Assembly: GCF_009601505.1 (NCBI RefSeq)
Contig: NZ_WITC01000043.1
Coordinates: 1-64,000 of the forward strand
Reading direction: 5' to 3'
From: Sinorhizobium terangae
Lineage (GTDB): Bacteria > Pseudomonadota > Alphaproteobacteria > Rhizobiales > Rhizobiaceae
DNA length: 64,000 nt
Shown piece by piece: positions 1 through 8,409 of the stretch (positions within the stretch are counted from its first letter, which is position 1; each line of letters opens with the position of its first letter). The notes beneath the pieces were generated by a model, which saw nothing but the letters and a program-made list of their open reading frames with translations, did no database searches and was not told where the DNA came from. The translations under genes and the position numbers were made by a program.

Positions 1-53
1 ATCAAAGAGTTACAGCGTCCTTTGTGCGTCCTAAAGGACGCACGGCGCTATAG
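1..53 (-). repeat. Family A palindromic repeat, cut by window edge
   Basis: This is the reverse complement of one half of a repeat found almost intact at 44343-44446, 45191-45297 and 51883-51987. It carries the hairpin TGCGTCC/GGACGCA and the flanking ACAGCG/CGCT ends. The other half, with the CGAAAATCGG palindrome, would lie upstream of base 1. It resembles rhizobial intergenic mosaic elements; subfamily not determined. Confidence 0.75.
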
Positions 54-106
54 TGCATGGCCCCCAAAAATGCGCAGCGGTTTTGGGATAACGACATGCA
101 TAAGGA
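54..106 (+). repeat. Family C palindromic repeat
   Basis: Imperfect inverted repeat with ends TGCATG and CATGCA and a CCCAAAA...TTTTGGG stem around TGCGCAGCGG. Related copies lie at 27157-27206 and 60792-60842. It directly abuts the family A copy, so two element types are joined, as in a mosaic element. Confidence 0.65.
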
Positions 107-206
107 GGAAGGTTCGGAACTGAACGCCCGACAGAAATAGACCGGGCGTCGGGCCCGGTCGAGTGTTCCGTGTACTCCGTGATGGGAATGGATTCTTGAC
201 CTTGTT

Positions 207-234
207 GCGTTGTCGCTGGGAAAGGAGACAACGC
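207..234. other. Inverted repeat between repeats and the DUF465 gene
   Basis: GCGTTGTC (207-214) and GACAACGC (227-234) form an 8-bp perfect stem with a 12-nt loop, just past the stop codon of the minus-strand DUF465 gene. It could help end that transcript, but there is no T-run on the minus strand. The rest of 107-255 shows nothing else I can support. Confidence 0.3.
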
Positions 235-255
235 CTCCCGAAATACCGTTCAGAA

Positions 256-429
256 TTAGTGTGTCGAGGAACGGAGTCTTTCGATTTCGTCCTTGATGCG
301 CAGCTTCCGCCGCTTGAGTTCGCTAATCAACTCGTCCTCGCAGGACGGTGAGTTGAGAGCAGCGTGGAGCTCCTGTTCCAGGGCGCCATGTTTTTTCTCA
401 AGCGTTGCAAGATGAGCCTCAATGGTCAT
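256..429 (-). CDS. DUF465 (YdcH-like) small coiled-coil protein
   Basis: A 57-residue, highly charged, almost entirely helical protein whose heptad-like pattern (LEKKHGALEQEL, then LKRRKLRIKDEIERL) is typical of the DUF465/YdcH family. The ATG at 429 is chosen because AAGGAAGGGA lies just upstream; a longer reading to 513 would translate through that ribosome-binding site. A second DUF465 protein is encoded divergently at 643-846, with about 210 bases between them. The family has no established biochemical role. Function unknown; cytoplasmic. Confidence 0.8.
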   Translation of the reverse strand: MTIEAHLATLEKKHGALEQELHAALNSPSCEDELISELKRRKLRIKDEIERLRSSTH

Positions 430-642
430 TTGGCAGTCCCTTCCTTTTGCTTGCATCCGGCAGGTAAATGCCGGATGTTCCATGGTGGTAACCTTACTAC
501 TCTGCCACGCCATTTTTCATTTGTCGAAGGCGAAATGATGACGTCGGATAACTTCCCGTTACCGCCCAAGATGTGGTAGAGCGGCGCATGAAAATTCCGG
601 ATCGCAGTTCGAATGCGATCGGGCTTATGGGGATCGTTTTGC

Positions 643-846
643 ATGCCGGACCAGGACCAGGCCGAACTCAGACTGACCATCGCGCGCCTGAGGCAGGAAC
701 ATGAAGACTACGACGTCGCCATCAACGCCATGATCGAGACCGGCTGCGACGCCTTGCGCATTCAGCGCATGAAGAAGAAGAAGCTGGCCATCAAGGACAA
801 GATCAGCAAGATCGAAGACCAGATCATCCCCGATATCATCGCCTGA
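643..846 (+). CDS. DUF465 (YdcH-like) small coiled-coil protein
   Basis: A protein of about 67 residues, helical and charged, with the family's basic stretch [19 protein letters not shown] near the C-terminus. An in-frame ATG at 613 would add ten residues; 643 gives the length usual for the family, but neither start has a strong ribosome-binding site. It lies 17 bases upstream of purE on the same strand, so it may be co-transcribed with purE-purK. Role unknown. It is a paralogue of the divergent gene at 256-429, and the shared RxKLxIKDxI core is visible in both. Confidence 0.8.
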   Translation: MPDQDQAELRLTIARLRQEHEDYDVAINAMIETGCDALRIQRMKKKKLAIKDKISKIEDQIIPDIIA

Positions 847-863
847 AACGGATCAAGACAGAC

Positions 864-1364
864 GTGACAGACACGACCACCCCGCCCGTCGCCATCATCA
901 TGGGAAGCCAGTCGGACTGGGAGACGATGAAGAACGCCGCCGACACGCTCGAAGCGCTCGACATCGCCTACGAGGCCCGCATCGTTTCGGCTCACCGCAC
1001 GCCGGACCGGCTGGTGAGCTTCGCCAAGGGCGCACGTGACGAGGGCTTCAAGGTGATCATCGCCGGCGCCGGCGGCGCCGCGCACCTGCCGGGCATGTGC
1101 GCATCGATGACACCGCTGCCGGTCTTCGGCGTGCCGGTGCAGTCGAAGGCGCTTTCCGGTCAGGACAGCCTGCTTTCGATCGTGCAGATGCCGGCCGGCA
1201 TTCCCGTCGGCACGCTGGCGATCGGAAAGGCGGGGGCTATTAATGCGGCGCTGCTCGCCGCCGCCGTCCTCGCCCTTGGCGACGACGATCTCGCCGACCG
1301 CCTCGACGACTGGCGCGAACAGCAGACCGTCTCGGTAGCCGAGTACCCGGTGGACCAGGCATGA
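864..1364 (+). CDS. purE: N5-carboxyaminoimidazole ribonucleotide mutase PurE
   Basis: Catalyses interconversion of N5-CAIR and CAIR in de novo purine synthesis, in the cytoplasm. The 166-residue length is typical of bacterial class I PurE. Visible motifs are GSQSDW (residues 14-19), SAHRTP (42-47) with the catalytic His, and the glycine-rich [11 protein letters not shown] loop that binds the phosphate. Translation begins at a GTG codon. The stop overlaps the purK start by four bases (ATGA), indicating translational coupling. Pairing with PurK indicates the two-step bacterial route through N5-CAIR. Confidence 0.97.
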   Translation: MTDTTTPPVAIIMGSQSDWETMKNAADTLEALDIAYEARIVSAHRTPDRLVSFAKGARDEGFKVIIAGAGGAAHLPGMCASMTPLPVFGVPVQSKALSGQDSLLSIVQMPAGIPVGTLAIGKAGAINAALLAAAVLALGDDDLADRLDDWREQQTVSVAEYPVDQA

Positions 1365-2410
1365 AGACCATCGGCATTATTGGCGGCGGCCAGCTCGGCC
1401 GCATGCTGGCGATGGCGGCTGCCCGCCTGAATTACCGCACCGTCATTCTCGAACCGCAGCCGGACTGTCCCGCCGCCCAGGTCGCCAATGCCCAGATCGT
1501 TGCGCCTTACGACGACGCGCACGGGCTTGACGAACTCGCCGCGGTCTCCGATCTCATCACCTATGAGTTCGAAAACGTACCGGTCTCAGCAGCCATAAGA
1601 TTGGCGGCCTCGCGCCCGGTTTTCCCCCCGCCGAAGGCGCTGGAAGTGGCGCAGGACCGGCTCGTGGAAAAGCGGTTCATCAATGACTGCGGCATTGCCA
1701 CTGCGCGCTTCCACGCCGTCGACAGCCAGGTGGATCTTGAACTGGCACTCGCCGACTTCGGCGGCGCAGGCGTGCTCAAGACCCGGCAGCTCGGCTATGA
1801 CGGCAAGGGCCAGCGCGTGTTCCGCTCGACTGCGGACGACCCCGCCGGCGCCTTCGCGGCCCTCGGCCAGGTCCCCCTCATCCTGGAAAGCTTCGTACCG
1901 TTCGAGCGCGAGATCTCGATCATCGCTGCGCGCAGCCCTGACGGCACGAGCGCCTGTTTCGATCCGGCAGAGAACGTGCATCGGAACGGCATCCTCCACA
2001 CCTCGACCGTGCCAGCGTCCGTGGGCTCCGCGACGGCAGACGCCGCACGGGCAGCGGCAACTGCCATACTCGACGCGCTCGGCTATGTCGGCGTGATCGG
2101 AGTCGAGTTCTTCGTGCTGGCCGATGGCAGCGTCGTCGCCAACGAGATCGCGCCGCGCGTCCACAATTCCGGCCACTGGACGGAAGCGGCCTGCGTCGTC
2201 TCGCAGTTCGAGCAGCATATCCGCGCCATTGCCGGCCTGCCGCTGGGCGACCCCTCACGCCATTCGGACTGCGTGATGCAGAATCTTATCGGCGACGATA
2301 TTGCCGAGGTCCCTGGCTTGCTTGCCGAACGCAACGTGCTCGTTCATCTCTACGGCAAGGCGGAGGCGCGCGTCGGCCGCAAGATGGGCCATTTCACCCG
2401 CCTGCGCTGA
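1361..2410 (+). CDS. purK: N5-carboxyaminoimidazole ribonucleotide synthase PurK
   Basis: ATP-grasp enzyme (349 residues) that carboxylates AIR with bicarbonate and ATP to give N5-CAIR, the substrate of PurE. The N-terminal [12 protein letters not shown] nucleotide/substrate loop is diagnostic, followed by [14 protein letters not shown] in the ATP-grasp region and [14 protein letters not shown] in the C-terminal metal/ATP site. It overlaps purE by four bases. The operon appears to end here, since a new promoter for rpmJ starts about 50 bases downstream. Confidence 0.97.
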   Translation: MKTIGIIGGGQLGRMLAMAAARLNYRTVILEPQPDCPAAQVANAQIVAPYDDAHGLDELAAVSDLITYEFENVPVSAAIRLAASRPVFPPPKALEVAQDRLVEKRFINDCGIATARFHAVDSQVDLELALADFGGAGVLKTRQLGYDGKGQRVFRSTADDPAGAFAALGQVPLILESFVPFEREISIIAARSPDGTSACFDPAENVHRNGILHTSTVPASVGSATADAARAAATAILDALGYVGVIGVEFFVLADGSVVANEIAPRVHNSGHWTEAACVVSQFEQHIRAIAGLPLGDPSRHSDCVMQNLIGDDIAEVPGLLAERNVLVHLYGKAEARVGRKMGHFTRLR

Positions 2411-2461
2411 GAGAACGCCCACAGATTTGCACTGTGCGGAAGGAAAACCCCAGTCGTGCGG

Positions 2462-2490
2462 TTGACACAATAGGGGCGACACGGTATGTG
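2462..2490 (+). promoter_or_regulatory. Sigma-70-type promoter for rpmJ
   Basis: TTGACA at 2462-2467 and TATGTG at 2485-2490 are separated by 17 bases, one of the best matches to the housekeeping consensus in the window. It lies between purK and rpmJ, giving a leader of roughly 85-90 nt. Confidence 0.65.
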
Positions 2491-2503
2491 CCTGCCTACT
2501 TGG

Positions 2504-2523
2504 AGCGCGCTGAATGGCGCGCT
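2504..2523 (+). promoter_or_regulatory. Leader hairpin upstream of rpmJ
   Basis: AGCGCGC (2504-2510) and GCGCGCT (2517-2523) form a perfect 7-bp stem with a 6-nt loop, followed by TTTGATTGTT. It starts about 10 bases after the expected transcription start and ends 60 bases before the rpmJ ATG. The GC-rich stem followed by a T-rich tract looks like an attenuator or a protein-binding leader structure. This is an inference from sequence only. Confidence 0.4.
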
Positions 2524-2582
2524 TTTGATTGTTAGAGATTACCGGGCGAATTTTCGTTCCCCGAAACCTGCGGATCAGGAAA

Positions 2583-2708
2583 ATGAAGATCAAGAATTCG
2601 CTCAAGTCGCTGAAGGCCCGTCACCGCGAAAACCGTCTGGTTCGTCGCAAAGGCCGCGTCTACATCATCAACAAGCAGAACCCGCGCTTCAAGGCACGTC
2701 AGGGCTGA
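2583..2708 (+). CDS. rpmJ: Ribosomal protein bL36 (alternative, zinc-free type)
   Basis: A 41-residue, very basic protein starting [18 protein letters not shown], the signature of the longer, YkgO-like bL36 of alphaproteobacteria. The Cys/His zinc ribbon of the 37-residue form is absent: the sequence contains no cysteine. It is a component of the 50S subunit. The gene has its own predicted promoter and a leader hairpin, which suggests independent, possibly feedback-regulated, expression. The family is short and strongly conserved, so identification is secure. Confidence 0.95.
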   Translation: MKIKNSLKSLKARHRENRLVRRKGRVYIINKQNPRFKARQG

Positions 2709-2805
2709 CGTACCCGGGGCAGCGATCGGGTTGCCCTGCCGGATTGGCGGTTCGCTCCTGGTGATCCCCCATATTTGATTTGATCTTGTTCCATGGCGGG
2801 CTACG

Positions 2806-3414
2806 ATGTCCGCCATGCGTATTTTTGTGACCTTGATTCTGGCATCGCTTGCCGTCCTCACCGTCTCAACCGGCAATCCGCTCCGGGCGGCGGAGCCAGC
2901 GCCGCAAACGGAAACGGCAACCCTCACCACACCGAAACAGCGTCTTGATTCCCTGTTCGCCGACCTGAAGAAGGAACGCGACGAGGCGAAGGCGCGGCAA
3001 CTCGCCGACCGCATCCGGCTGGAATGGCAGGATTCCGGCAGCGCCACCGTGAACCTCCTGATGCAATGGGCCGACAAGGCAATCGCCGACGACAAGAAAC
3101 CCGTTGCGCTCGACATCCTCGATCAGGTGATCGCGCTTGCTCCTAACTACGTGGAAGGCTGGAACCGCCGCGCCACCTTGCACTATCAAATGGGCAACTA
3201 CCGCAAGTCAATGTCCGACATAAATCGCGTGCTCGCGATCGAACCACGGCATTTCGGCGCCATTGCAGGCATGGCCACCATGCTCGGTGCCGCCGGCAAG
3301 GACGAGCTGGCCATGCGCGCCTGGGAACAGTTCCTCGATATCTATCCATCGGATAGAAAGGCGCAGGAGCAGCTTGGCGAGCTGGCGGAGAAGCTGGCGG
3401 GCAGCCGGACCTGA
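2806..3414 (+). CDS. Exported TPR-repeat protein
   Basis: About 200 residues. The N-terminus has a short positive region and a hydrophobic run (FVTLILASLAVLTV) ending near LRAAEP, consistent with a Sec signal peptide and a periplasmic location. The remainder is helical, with at least two tetratricopeptide-like units, one of them around YVEGWNRRATLHYQMGNY. TPRs mediate protein-protein contacts; no catalytic motif is visible. Starts at 2806 and 2815 (MRIF) are both possible. The gene follows rpmJ by about 100 bases and stands alone. Partner unknown. Confidence 0.8.
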   Translation: MSAMRIFVTLILASLAVLTVSTGNPLRAAEPAPQTETATLTTPKQRLDSLFADLKKERDEAKARQLADRIRLEWQDSGSATVNLLMQWADKAIADDKKPVALDILDQVIALAPNYVEGWNRRATLHYQMGNYRKSMSDINRVLAIEPRHFGAIAGMATMLGAAGKDELAMRAWEQFLDIYPSDRKAQEQLGELAEKLAGSRT

Positions 3415-3543
3415 GCTGGTGCGACAGGGGCAGCTTCGCCGAAGCGACGCCGACGGCGGAAGCCTGCCAGGATTGCTTCCGGAGGCACATGCGGTAGAGC
3501 CTGCACCCTTCTCAAGCGCAAATTGGGGAAGACCAGTCCGATC

Positions 3544-4593
3544 ATGCTCGCGGCGTTGCTGCTTCTCGCCATCCTAACGATCGCCAGCATCGGCTACAGT
3601 GTCTGGCAGGCACGACGCATATCCGCCCGCTTCCCCAACCTGGGCGACCTTGTCGATGTCGGCGGCTTCCGTATGAACTGCGTCCAGGTCTCCGCGCCCG
3701 GAAGCCCCGATCTGCCGCCGATCGTCTTCATCCACGGTGCCGGCGGGAACCTGCTCGATCAGATGCATGCCTTCAGGCCGGCGCTCGAAGGCCGGGCGGA
3801 GCTGCTTTTCGTCGACCGGCCGGGCCACGGTTACTCGGAGCGCGGCGGATCCTTCAATGGCTGGCCAGACGGCCAGGCAGAGGCGATCGCCAGACTGATG
3901 GAAAGGCGCGGCATCGATCGCGCCATCGTCGTCGGCCACTCCTTCGGCGCTGCAATTGCCGCAAGCTTTGCGCTCCATCACCCGGAACGAACCGCGGGTG
4001 TCGTGCTTCTCGCACCGGCGACGCATCCCTGGCCCGGCGGAATCGACTGGTACTTCACCTTGGCGAAGCTGCCTTGCCTCGGCTGGCTCTTCGCCCATAC
4101 GGTCGCCACCCCGCTCGGCCTCCGGCGCATCGACAGCGCGACACGCTCGATCTTCTCTCCCAATGAGCGCCCGCTGGATTACATCGGCAAGACCGCTCCG
4201 CATCTGGTGCTGCGGCCGGCAACCTTTCTCAACAATGCGATCGACGTTGCCAACCTGCACGCCTATGTGACGCGTGTCTCTCCGCGCTATGCCGAGATCG
4301 CGGCACCGACGGTCATCATCACCGGCGACAGCGACGCCATTGTCCTAGCCGATATCCATGCGCGCGGCCTTGCGCGCGACATTGTCGGATCGGAGCTGTT
4401 GTGGATCGCCAATCTCGGCCACAAACCGGATTACGTGGTGACCGAAGTCGTCGTTGCCGCGATCGAGAAACTGGCGGGCAAACCGTGCGACCTCCAGGAG
4501 GCCGCACGGCGGGCCGGAGCCCGCCTCGCGGTCAAGGACGCTTCAATGCCGGAGAAGTCCTATACGCCGGTAAGCCCATCCGAGCCGATATAG
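3544..4593 (+). CDS. Alpha/beta-hydrolase fold protein with N-terminal membrane segment
   Basis: About 349 residues. A hydrophobic N-terminal stretch (MLAALLLLAILTIASIG) suggests a membrane anchor or signal. The hydrolase core shows the oxyanion motif FIHGAGG, the nucleophile elbow GHSFGA (Ser), DRPGHGYS, an acid in GDSDAIV and a C-terminal His in NLGHKPD, so a complete Ser-Asp-His triad appears present. Substrate cannot be read from sequence. A TTG at 3523 is an alternative start; ATG 3544 is preferred. The last 34 bases overlap the convergent pyruvate kinase gene. Confidence 0.85.
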   Translation: MLAALLLLAILTIASIGYSVWQARRISARFPNLGDLVDVGGFRMNCVQVSAPGSPDLPPIVFIHGAGGNLLDQMHAFRPALEGRAELLFVDRPGHGYSERGGSFNGWPDGQAEAIARLMERRGIDRAIVVGHSFGAAIAASFALHHPERTAGVVLLAPATHPWPGGIDWYFTLAKLPCLGWLFAHTVATPLGLRRIDSATRSIFSPNERPLDYIGKTAPHLVLRPATFLNNAIDVANLHAYVTRVSPRYAEIAAPTVIITGDSDAIVLADIHARGLARDIVGSELLWIANLGHKPDYVVTEVVVAAIEKLAGKPCDLQEAARRAGARLAVKDASMPEKSYTPVSPSEPI

Positions 4594-5999
4594 GCGATGC
4601 GCAGCATATTGGTGGCACCCGGCGTTCCGAGCGGGACACCGGCGGAGATGATGATGCGGTCGCCCGGCTTTCCAAAACCCTCCGCCGCGACGATGCGGCA
4701 GGCGCGGTTGACCATGTCATCGAGATCTTTCGCATCCTCGGTGACCACGCAGTGCAGGCCCCAGACGACCGAAAGGCGTCTTGCGGTCTCGACGATCGGC
4801 GAAAGCGCGATGACCGGCACCTGCGGCCGCTCACGTGCAGCGCGCAGGCCCGTTGCGCCGGACGACGTGTAGGTGACGATCGCCGCGAGCTTCAGCGTCT
4901 CGGCGATCTGGTGAGCGGCGAGAGAAATAGCGTCGGCGCCGGTCGCCTCGGGCGGCGTGCGCTGCGCATAGATAATGCCCGGATAATGCGGATCGCGCTC
5001 GACGTTGCTCGCGATCGAGGCCATGGTCGAAACCGCCTCGACCGGATACTCGCCGGAGGCGGATTCGGCCGAAAGCATTACGGCGTCGGCGCCTTCGAAC
5101 ACAGCCGTGGCCACGTCGGACACTTCCGCGCGCGTCGGAACCGGCGAGGAAATCATCGACTCCAGCATCTGGGTGGCGACGACCACCGGCTTGCCGGCAC
5201 GCCGACAGGCACGCGTCAGTTGCTTCTGCAGGCCAGGGACGGATTCAAGCGGCATCTCGACGCCGAGATCGCCGCGCGCCACCATCAGCGCGTCCGAAAG
5301 CTCGATGATCTCGTCGATGCGCTCGATCGCCTGTGGCTTTTCGATCTTCGACATCAGGCCGACACGGCCGCGGGCAACCTTGCGGACCTCGGCAAGATCT
5401 TCCGGCCGCTGGATGAAGGAGAGCGCCACCCAGTCGACCTGCCCTGTCGCCAGAACGGCGTCGAGGTCGACGCGGTCCTTCTCGGTCAGCGCGCCGACGC
5501 CAAGCAGCGTGTCGGGCAGGCTCACGCCCTTGCGGTCCGATATCCTCGTGCCGGAGACAACGGTCGTGACGATGCTCTTGCCGTCCGTCTTCTCGGCCCT
5601 GAGGTGCAGCTTGCCATCGTCGATCAGCAGGCGATCGCCGGGCTTCACCGCCTCGAGGATTTCCGGATGGGGAAGGTAGACGCGGGTGTTGTCGCCGGGG
5701 GTCTCCTTGTTGTCGAGCGTGAAAGTCTGCCCGATTTTGAGCTCGACCTTGCCCTCGGCAAACTTGCCGACGCGCAGCTTGGGACCCTGCAGATCGGCCA
5801 GAATGCCGATCGGTCGGCCGCAACGGGCTTCGACACTACGGATCTTCTCGATCAGCGAGCGCATGACGTCATGGCTCGCATGGCTCATGTTGATACGGAA
5901 CAGATCGGCTCCCGCCTCATGCAGCCTCTGGATCATCTGCTCGTCGGACGACGCCGGTCCGAGCGTGGCGAGGATTTTGACTTTTCTGTTCCGCTTCAT
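4560..5999 (-). CDS. pykA: Pyruvate kinase
   Basis: Converts phosphoenolpyruvate and ADP to pyruvate and ATP, the last step of glycolysis. The protein is 479 residues, normal for the family. It opens MKRNRKVKILATLGP and contains NMSHASHD, LQGPKLRVG, the catalytic-lysine motif MSKIEKPQA and MVARGDLGVE (Mg/PEP site), then the C-terminal allosteric domain. The ATG at 5999 overlaps the stop of the upstream DUF1036 gene by one base (TGATG), so the two are probably translated from one message. Its 3' end overlaps the convergent alpha/beta-hydrolase gene by 34 bases. Confidence 0.97.
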   Translation of the reverse strand: MKRNRKVKILATLGPASSDEQMIQRLHEAGADLFRINMSHASHDVMRSLIEKIRSVEARCGRPIGILADLQGPKLRVGKFAEGKVELKIGQTFTLDNKETPGDNTRVYLPHPEILEAVKPGDRLLIDDGKLHLRAEKTDGKSIVTTVVSGTRISDRKGVSLPDTLLGVGALTEKDRVDLDAVLATGQVDWVALSFIQRPEDLAEVRKVARGRVGLMSKIEKPQAIERIDEIIELSDALMVARGDLGVEMPLESVPGLQKQLTRACRRAGKPVVVATQMLESMISSPVPTRAEVSDVATAVFEGADAVMLSAESASGEYPVEAVSTMASIASNVERDPHYPGIIYAQRTPPEATGADAISLAAHQIAETLKLAAIVTYTSSGATGLRAARERPQVPVIALSPIVETARRLSVVWGLHCVVTEDAKDLDDMVNRACRIVAAEGFGKPGDRIIISAGVPLGTPGATNMLRIAYIGSDGLTGV

Positions 6000-6484
6000 C
6001 AATTCTGGCTTTCCTGCGTGCCGGGCGTGTCGGAAAGCTGAACCATCCAGCTGCCCTGCCGCCCCGTGTCGTATTCCTTGAATCCCATGCGCTGGAAACC
6101 GCGCGCGAAGCAGTCCTGCACGCCGGTGATCTTGAATTCGTTCTCGGCGACGCACATGTTGACCTCGCCGGTCCAGCGGCCGCCACGAGCCGCATCTTCC
6201 GCGTAGAGATAATAATATCTGGATTGAAGTTCGCCCTCGATCAGCGTCGCGCAGGTCGTTGCCGGCACCTGCCACCAGCCTTCCGTCACCCAGCCCTCCT
6301 TGGCGCGGTAGCCGATGGCCACACCTACCAGGGTTTGCGTGCCATTGCAGACACGAAAGTCGGCACGCGCCTCGTCAGCGAAGAGAAACGAACCAGAGAT
6401 TGCCGTTAAAAACAGGAGGGTAGCCCAGAACGTTCCCAGGCCCGGTTTCGCTTTGGAAAAAGGATATCTAGACACGGCTTCCAA
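5999..6484 (-). CDS. DUF1036 secreted protein
   Basis: 161 residues with an N-terminal signal-like region (FWATLLFLTAISGSFLFA, cleavage likely near ARADF), then a DUF1036 domain beginning FRVCNGTQTLVGVAIGYR and rich in aromatic residues and paired cysteines. Probably periplasmic or secreted. The start is a TTG at 6484, preferred because GGAG sits five bases upstream. It is directly upstream of, and one base overlapping, pykA. No biochemical function is established for the family, and the link to pyruvate kinase may be purely positional. Confidence 0.85.
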   Translation of the reverse strand: MEAVSRYPFSKAKPGLGTFWATLLFLTAISGSFLFADEARADFRVCNGTQTLVGVAIGYRAKEGWVTEGWWQVPATTCATLIEGELQSRYYYLYAEDAARGGRWTGEVNMCVAENEFKITGVQDCFARGFQRMGFKEYDTGRQGSWMVQLSDTPGTQESQN

Positions 6485-6667
6485 CGGAACTCCGTTTTGA
6501 TTTGCGTGGCACTTTCTTGCGATGCCCAGCCCCGAAAGTCAACGCAACACTAATCGATTACAATTGGCATTCTGGTGACAAAAGGCACAAGAGTTTCGCC
6601 TTTTTCTTGCGAATGGCCGTTGCGCGTGCGATCACGGACCGGCGTTGGCAGATCAAGCAGGAGCGGC

Positions 6668-7462
6668 ATGCAGCACTATTCCCCTTACGAGATCATTGAA
6701 GGCAATTCAGCGAATGGTCTCGTTCTTTTGGCCGACCACGCCATGAATCGTCTGCCGCCGGAATACGGCAAGCTTGGCCTTCCCGACAGTGCCTTCACCC
6801 GGCACATCGCCTATGACATCGGCGTCGAGCCGCTCACGCGGGAACTGGCCTCGGCACTCAATGCGCCGGCCGTGCTCGGTTGCTTCTCGCGGCTGTTGAT
6901 CGATCCGAACCGCGGCGAGGACGATCCGACGCTGATCATGAAGATCTCCGACGGCGCGATCATCCCGGGCAATCACCCGATTACCGACGAGGAATGGGAG
7001 AACAGGCTCAACCGCTTCCATCGCCCCTATCACCGCGCCGTTTCCCAAACGATCGCGCAAGCTGCGGCGGCAGGCGGCAAGGCGCCGCTGGTCATCTCGC
7101 TTCATTCCTTCACGCCGTCGTGGAAGGGTATCGCCCGGCCGTGGCATGCCGCGGTGCTCTGGGATAACGATCCGCGTGCTGTGTTTCCGTTGATCGAACG
7201 GCTCGAAGCGGCGGGCGATATCGTCGTCGGTAACAACGAGCCCTATGACGGGGCACTGCGCGGCGACACCATGTATCGCCATTGCATGGCGCCGGGTATC
7301 GCCCATGCGCTGATCGAGATCCGCCAGGACCTGATCGCCGACACGGCCGGCGTCGCTGCCTGGGCCCGGCGCCTCGCCCCCCTCCTTGCGGAACTCAACG
7401 GCCTGCCGACGCTGCATGACTATCAGCGCCACCCCTCGCGGACGGGTGCTTACGACGACTAA
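6668..7462 (+). CDS. N-formylglutamate amidohydrolase family protein
   Basis: 264 residues. Family members hydrolyse N-formylglutamate (histidine degradation) or related N-acyl amino acids using a metal. Visible features include VLLADHAMNRLP, the metal-ligand region VISLHSFTPSW and a C-terminal HALIEIRQDLI segment. The ATG at 6668 follows CAGGAGCGGC, a good ribosome-binding site; an upstream in-frame start is not needed. No hut genes are nearby, so the true substrate is unproven. A second, more distant family member lies at 42386-43267. Confidence 0.85.
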   Translation: MQHYSPYEIIEGNSANGLVLLADHAMNRLPPEYGKLGLPDSAFTRHIAYDIGVEPLTRELASALNAPAVLGCFSRLLIDPNRGEDDPTLIMKISDGAIIPGNHPITDEEWENRLNRFHRPYHRAVSQTIAQAAAAGGKAPLVISLHSFTPSWKGIARPWHAAVLWDNDPRAVFPLIERLEAAGDIVVGNNEPYDGALRGDTMYRHCMAPGIAHALIEIRQDLIADTAGVAAWARRLAPLLAELNGLPTLHDYQRHPSRTGAYDD

Positions 7463-7507
7463 CCCTGCATGTTTCCTTGGACCGCACCTATTTAAGAACA
7501 AGACCCG

Positions 7508-7566
7508 GCAGCAATTCAAAGTGCTGCAGCATCCTTTGCGCCTCTCATCCGGCGCGGGCGCTGCAG
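7508..7566 (-). repeat. Degenerate family B repeat
   Basis: GCAGCAATTCAAAGTGCTGC followed by a CTTTGCGC...GCGCGGGCGCTG palindrome matches the right half of the copies at 41208-41311 and 43835-43944. It ends just before, and may contribute to, the AGGAGGAGA ribosome-binding site of the following DUF1244 gene. Confidence 0.6.
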
Positions 7567-7578
7567 GAGGAGACCATC

Positions 7579-7884
7579 ATGACAGAACTCAGCCAGGACC
7601 AGCAGACCGCCCTCGAAGCCGCGGCCTTCCGGCGGCTCGTTGCGCATCTGCGCGAACGCAGCGACGTCCAGAATATCGACCTGATGAACCTTGCCGGCTT
7701 CTGCCGCAATTGTCTTTCCAACTGGTATCGCGAGGCTGCCGAGGCCTCCGGCATAGAGATGAGCAAGGAGGAATCGCGCGAGATCATCTACGGCATGCCG
7801 TATGACGAATGGCGTGCGCGGCACCAGTCGGACGCATCCGCCGAGCAGAAGGCCGCCTTCGAGCGCAACCGCCCGAAAGAATAG
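7579..7884 (+). CDS. DUF1244 protein
   Basis: 101 residues, matching the usual DUF1244 length. Characteristic segments are RLVAHLRERSDVQNIDLMNL, GFCRNCLSNWY with two cysteines three apart, and YGMPYDEWRARHQ near the C-terminus. The CRNC pair could bind metal, which is an inference. AGGAGGAGA precedes the ATG at 7579. It is cytoplasmic and helical. No experimentally grounded function is known to me. A degenerate repeat lies directly upstream, and the DUF2312 gene follows after about 180 bases. Confidence 0.88.
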   Translation: MTELSQDQQTALEAAAFRRLVAHLRERSDVQNIDLMNLAGFCRNCLSNWYREAAEASGIEMSKEESREIIYGMPYDEWRARHQSDASAEQKAAFERNRPKE

Positions 7885-8065
7885 CAATCCTCGCGATGCC
7901 GCTCGCGCGGGAAACGCGATGGCAATGTAAGGTCGCATCGCCCTTTTTCGGGGATCCTGCTCCGGGAAATAGCGCCGTTGTTGCGCAATCGCCCTTGACC
8001 TCGGCGGCTGTTCGCGGCAGGTCACAGCACCCACGAAATTCAATTCCCCATAAAAGGAGAAGACC

Positions 8066-8332
8066 ATGTCGGATGCTCACGGCGTCGCACGCGACCAGCT
8101 TCGTGCTTTCATCGAACGGATCGAACGGCTGGAAGAGGAAAAGAAGACTATCGCGGACGATATCAAGGATGTCTACGGCGAGGCCAAGGCAATGGGCTTC
8201 GATACCAAGATCCTGCGCAAGGTCATTTCCATCCGCAAGCAGGATCATGACGAGCGCATGGAACAGGAAGCAATCCTCGACACCTACCTGCAGGCGCTGG
8301 GCATGGTTCCGGCAGCCGAAGACGCCGCATAA
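8066..8332 (+). CDS. DUF2312 (UPF0335) protein
   Basis: 88 residues with the highly conserved alphaproteobacterial pattern [34 protein letters not shown] and [11 protein letters not shown]. The first half is a probable coiled coil. Family function is unresolved; some members were noted for resemblance to cell-cycle or phage-derived proteins, but the sequence gives no proof. AAGGAGA precedes the ATG. A strong symmetrical terminator follows at 8356-8385. Confidence 0.9.
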   Translation: MSDAHGVARDQLRAFIERIERLEEEKKTIADDIKDVYGEAKAMGFDTKILRKVISIRKQDHDERMEQEAILDTYLQALGMVPAAEDAA

Positions 8333-8355
8333 GCTCCTCTGACGGATCCCCAACG

Positions 8356-8385
8356 AAAAACCCGCCGACGCGTCGGCGGGTTTTT
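8356..8385. terminator. Bidirectional Rho-independent terminator
   Basis: A perfect palindrome: AAAAACCCGCCGACG followed at once by CGTCGGCGGGTTTTT. The A- and T-runs make it functional for both convergent neighbours, the DUF2312 gene (+) and the DUF882 gene (-). Confidence 0.9.
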
Positions 8386-8409
8386 CCGTTTTCTCGAGTA
8401 TAGTGGCGA

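Noticed and set aside
1..106. Insertion-sequence end
   Set aside because: The repeats recur as isolated palindromic elements throughout the window, with no transposase anywhere.
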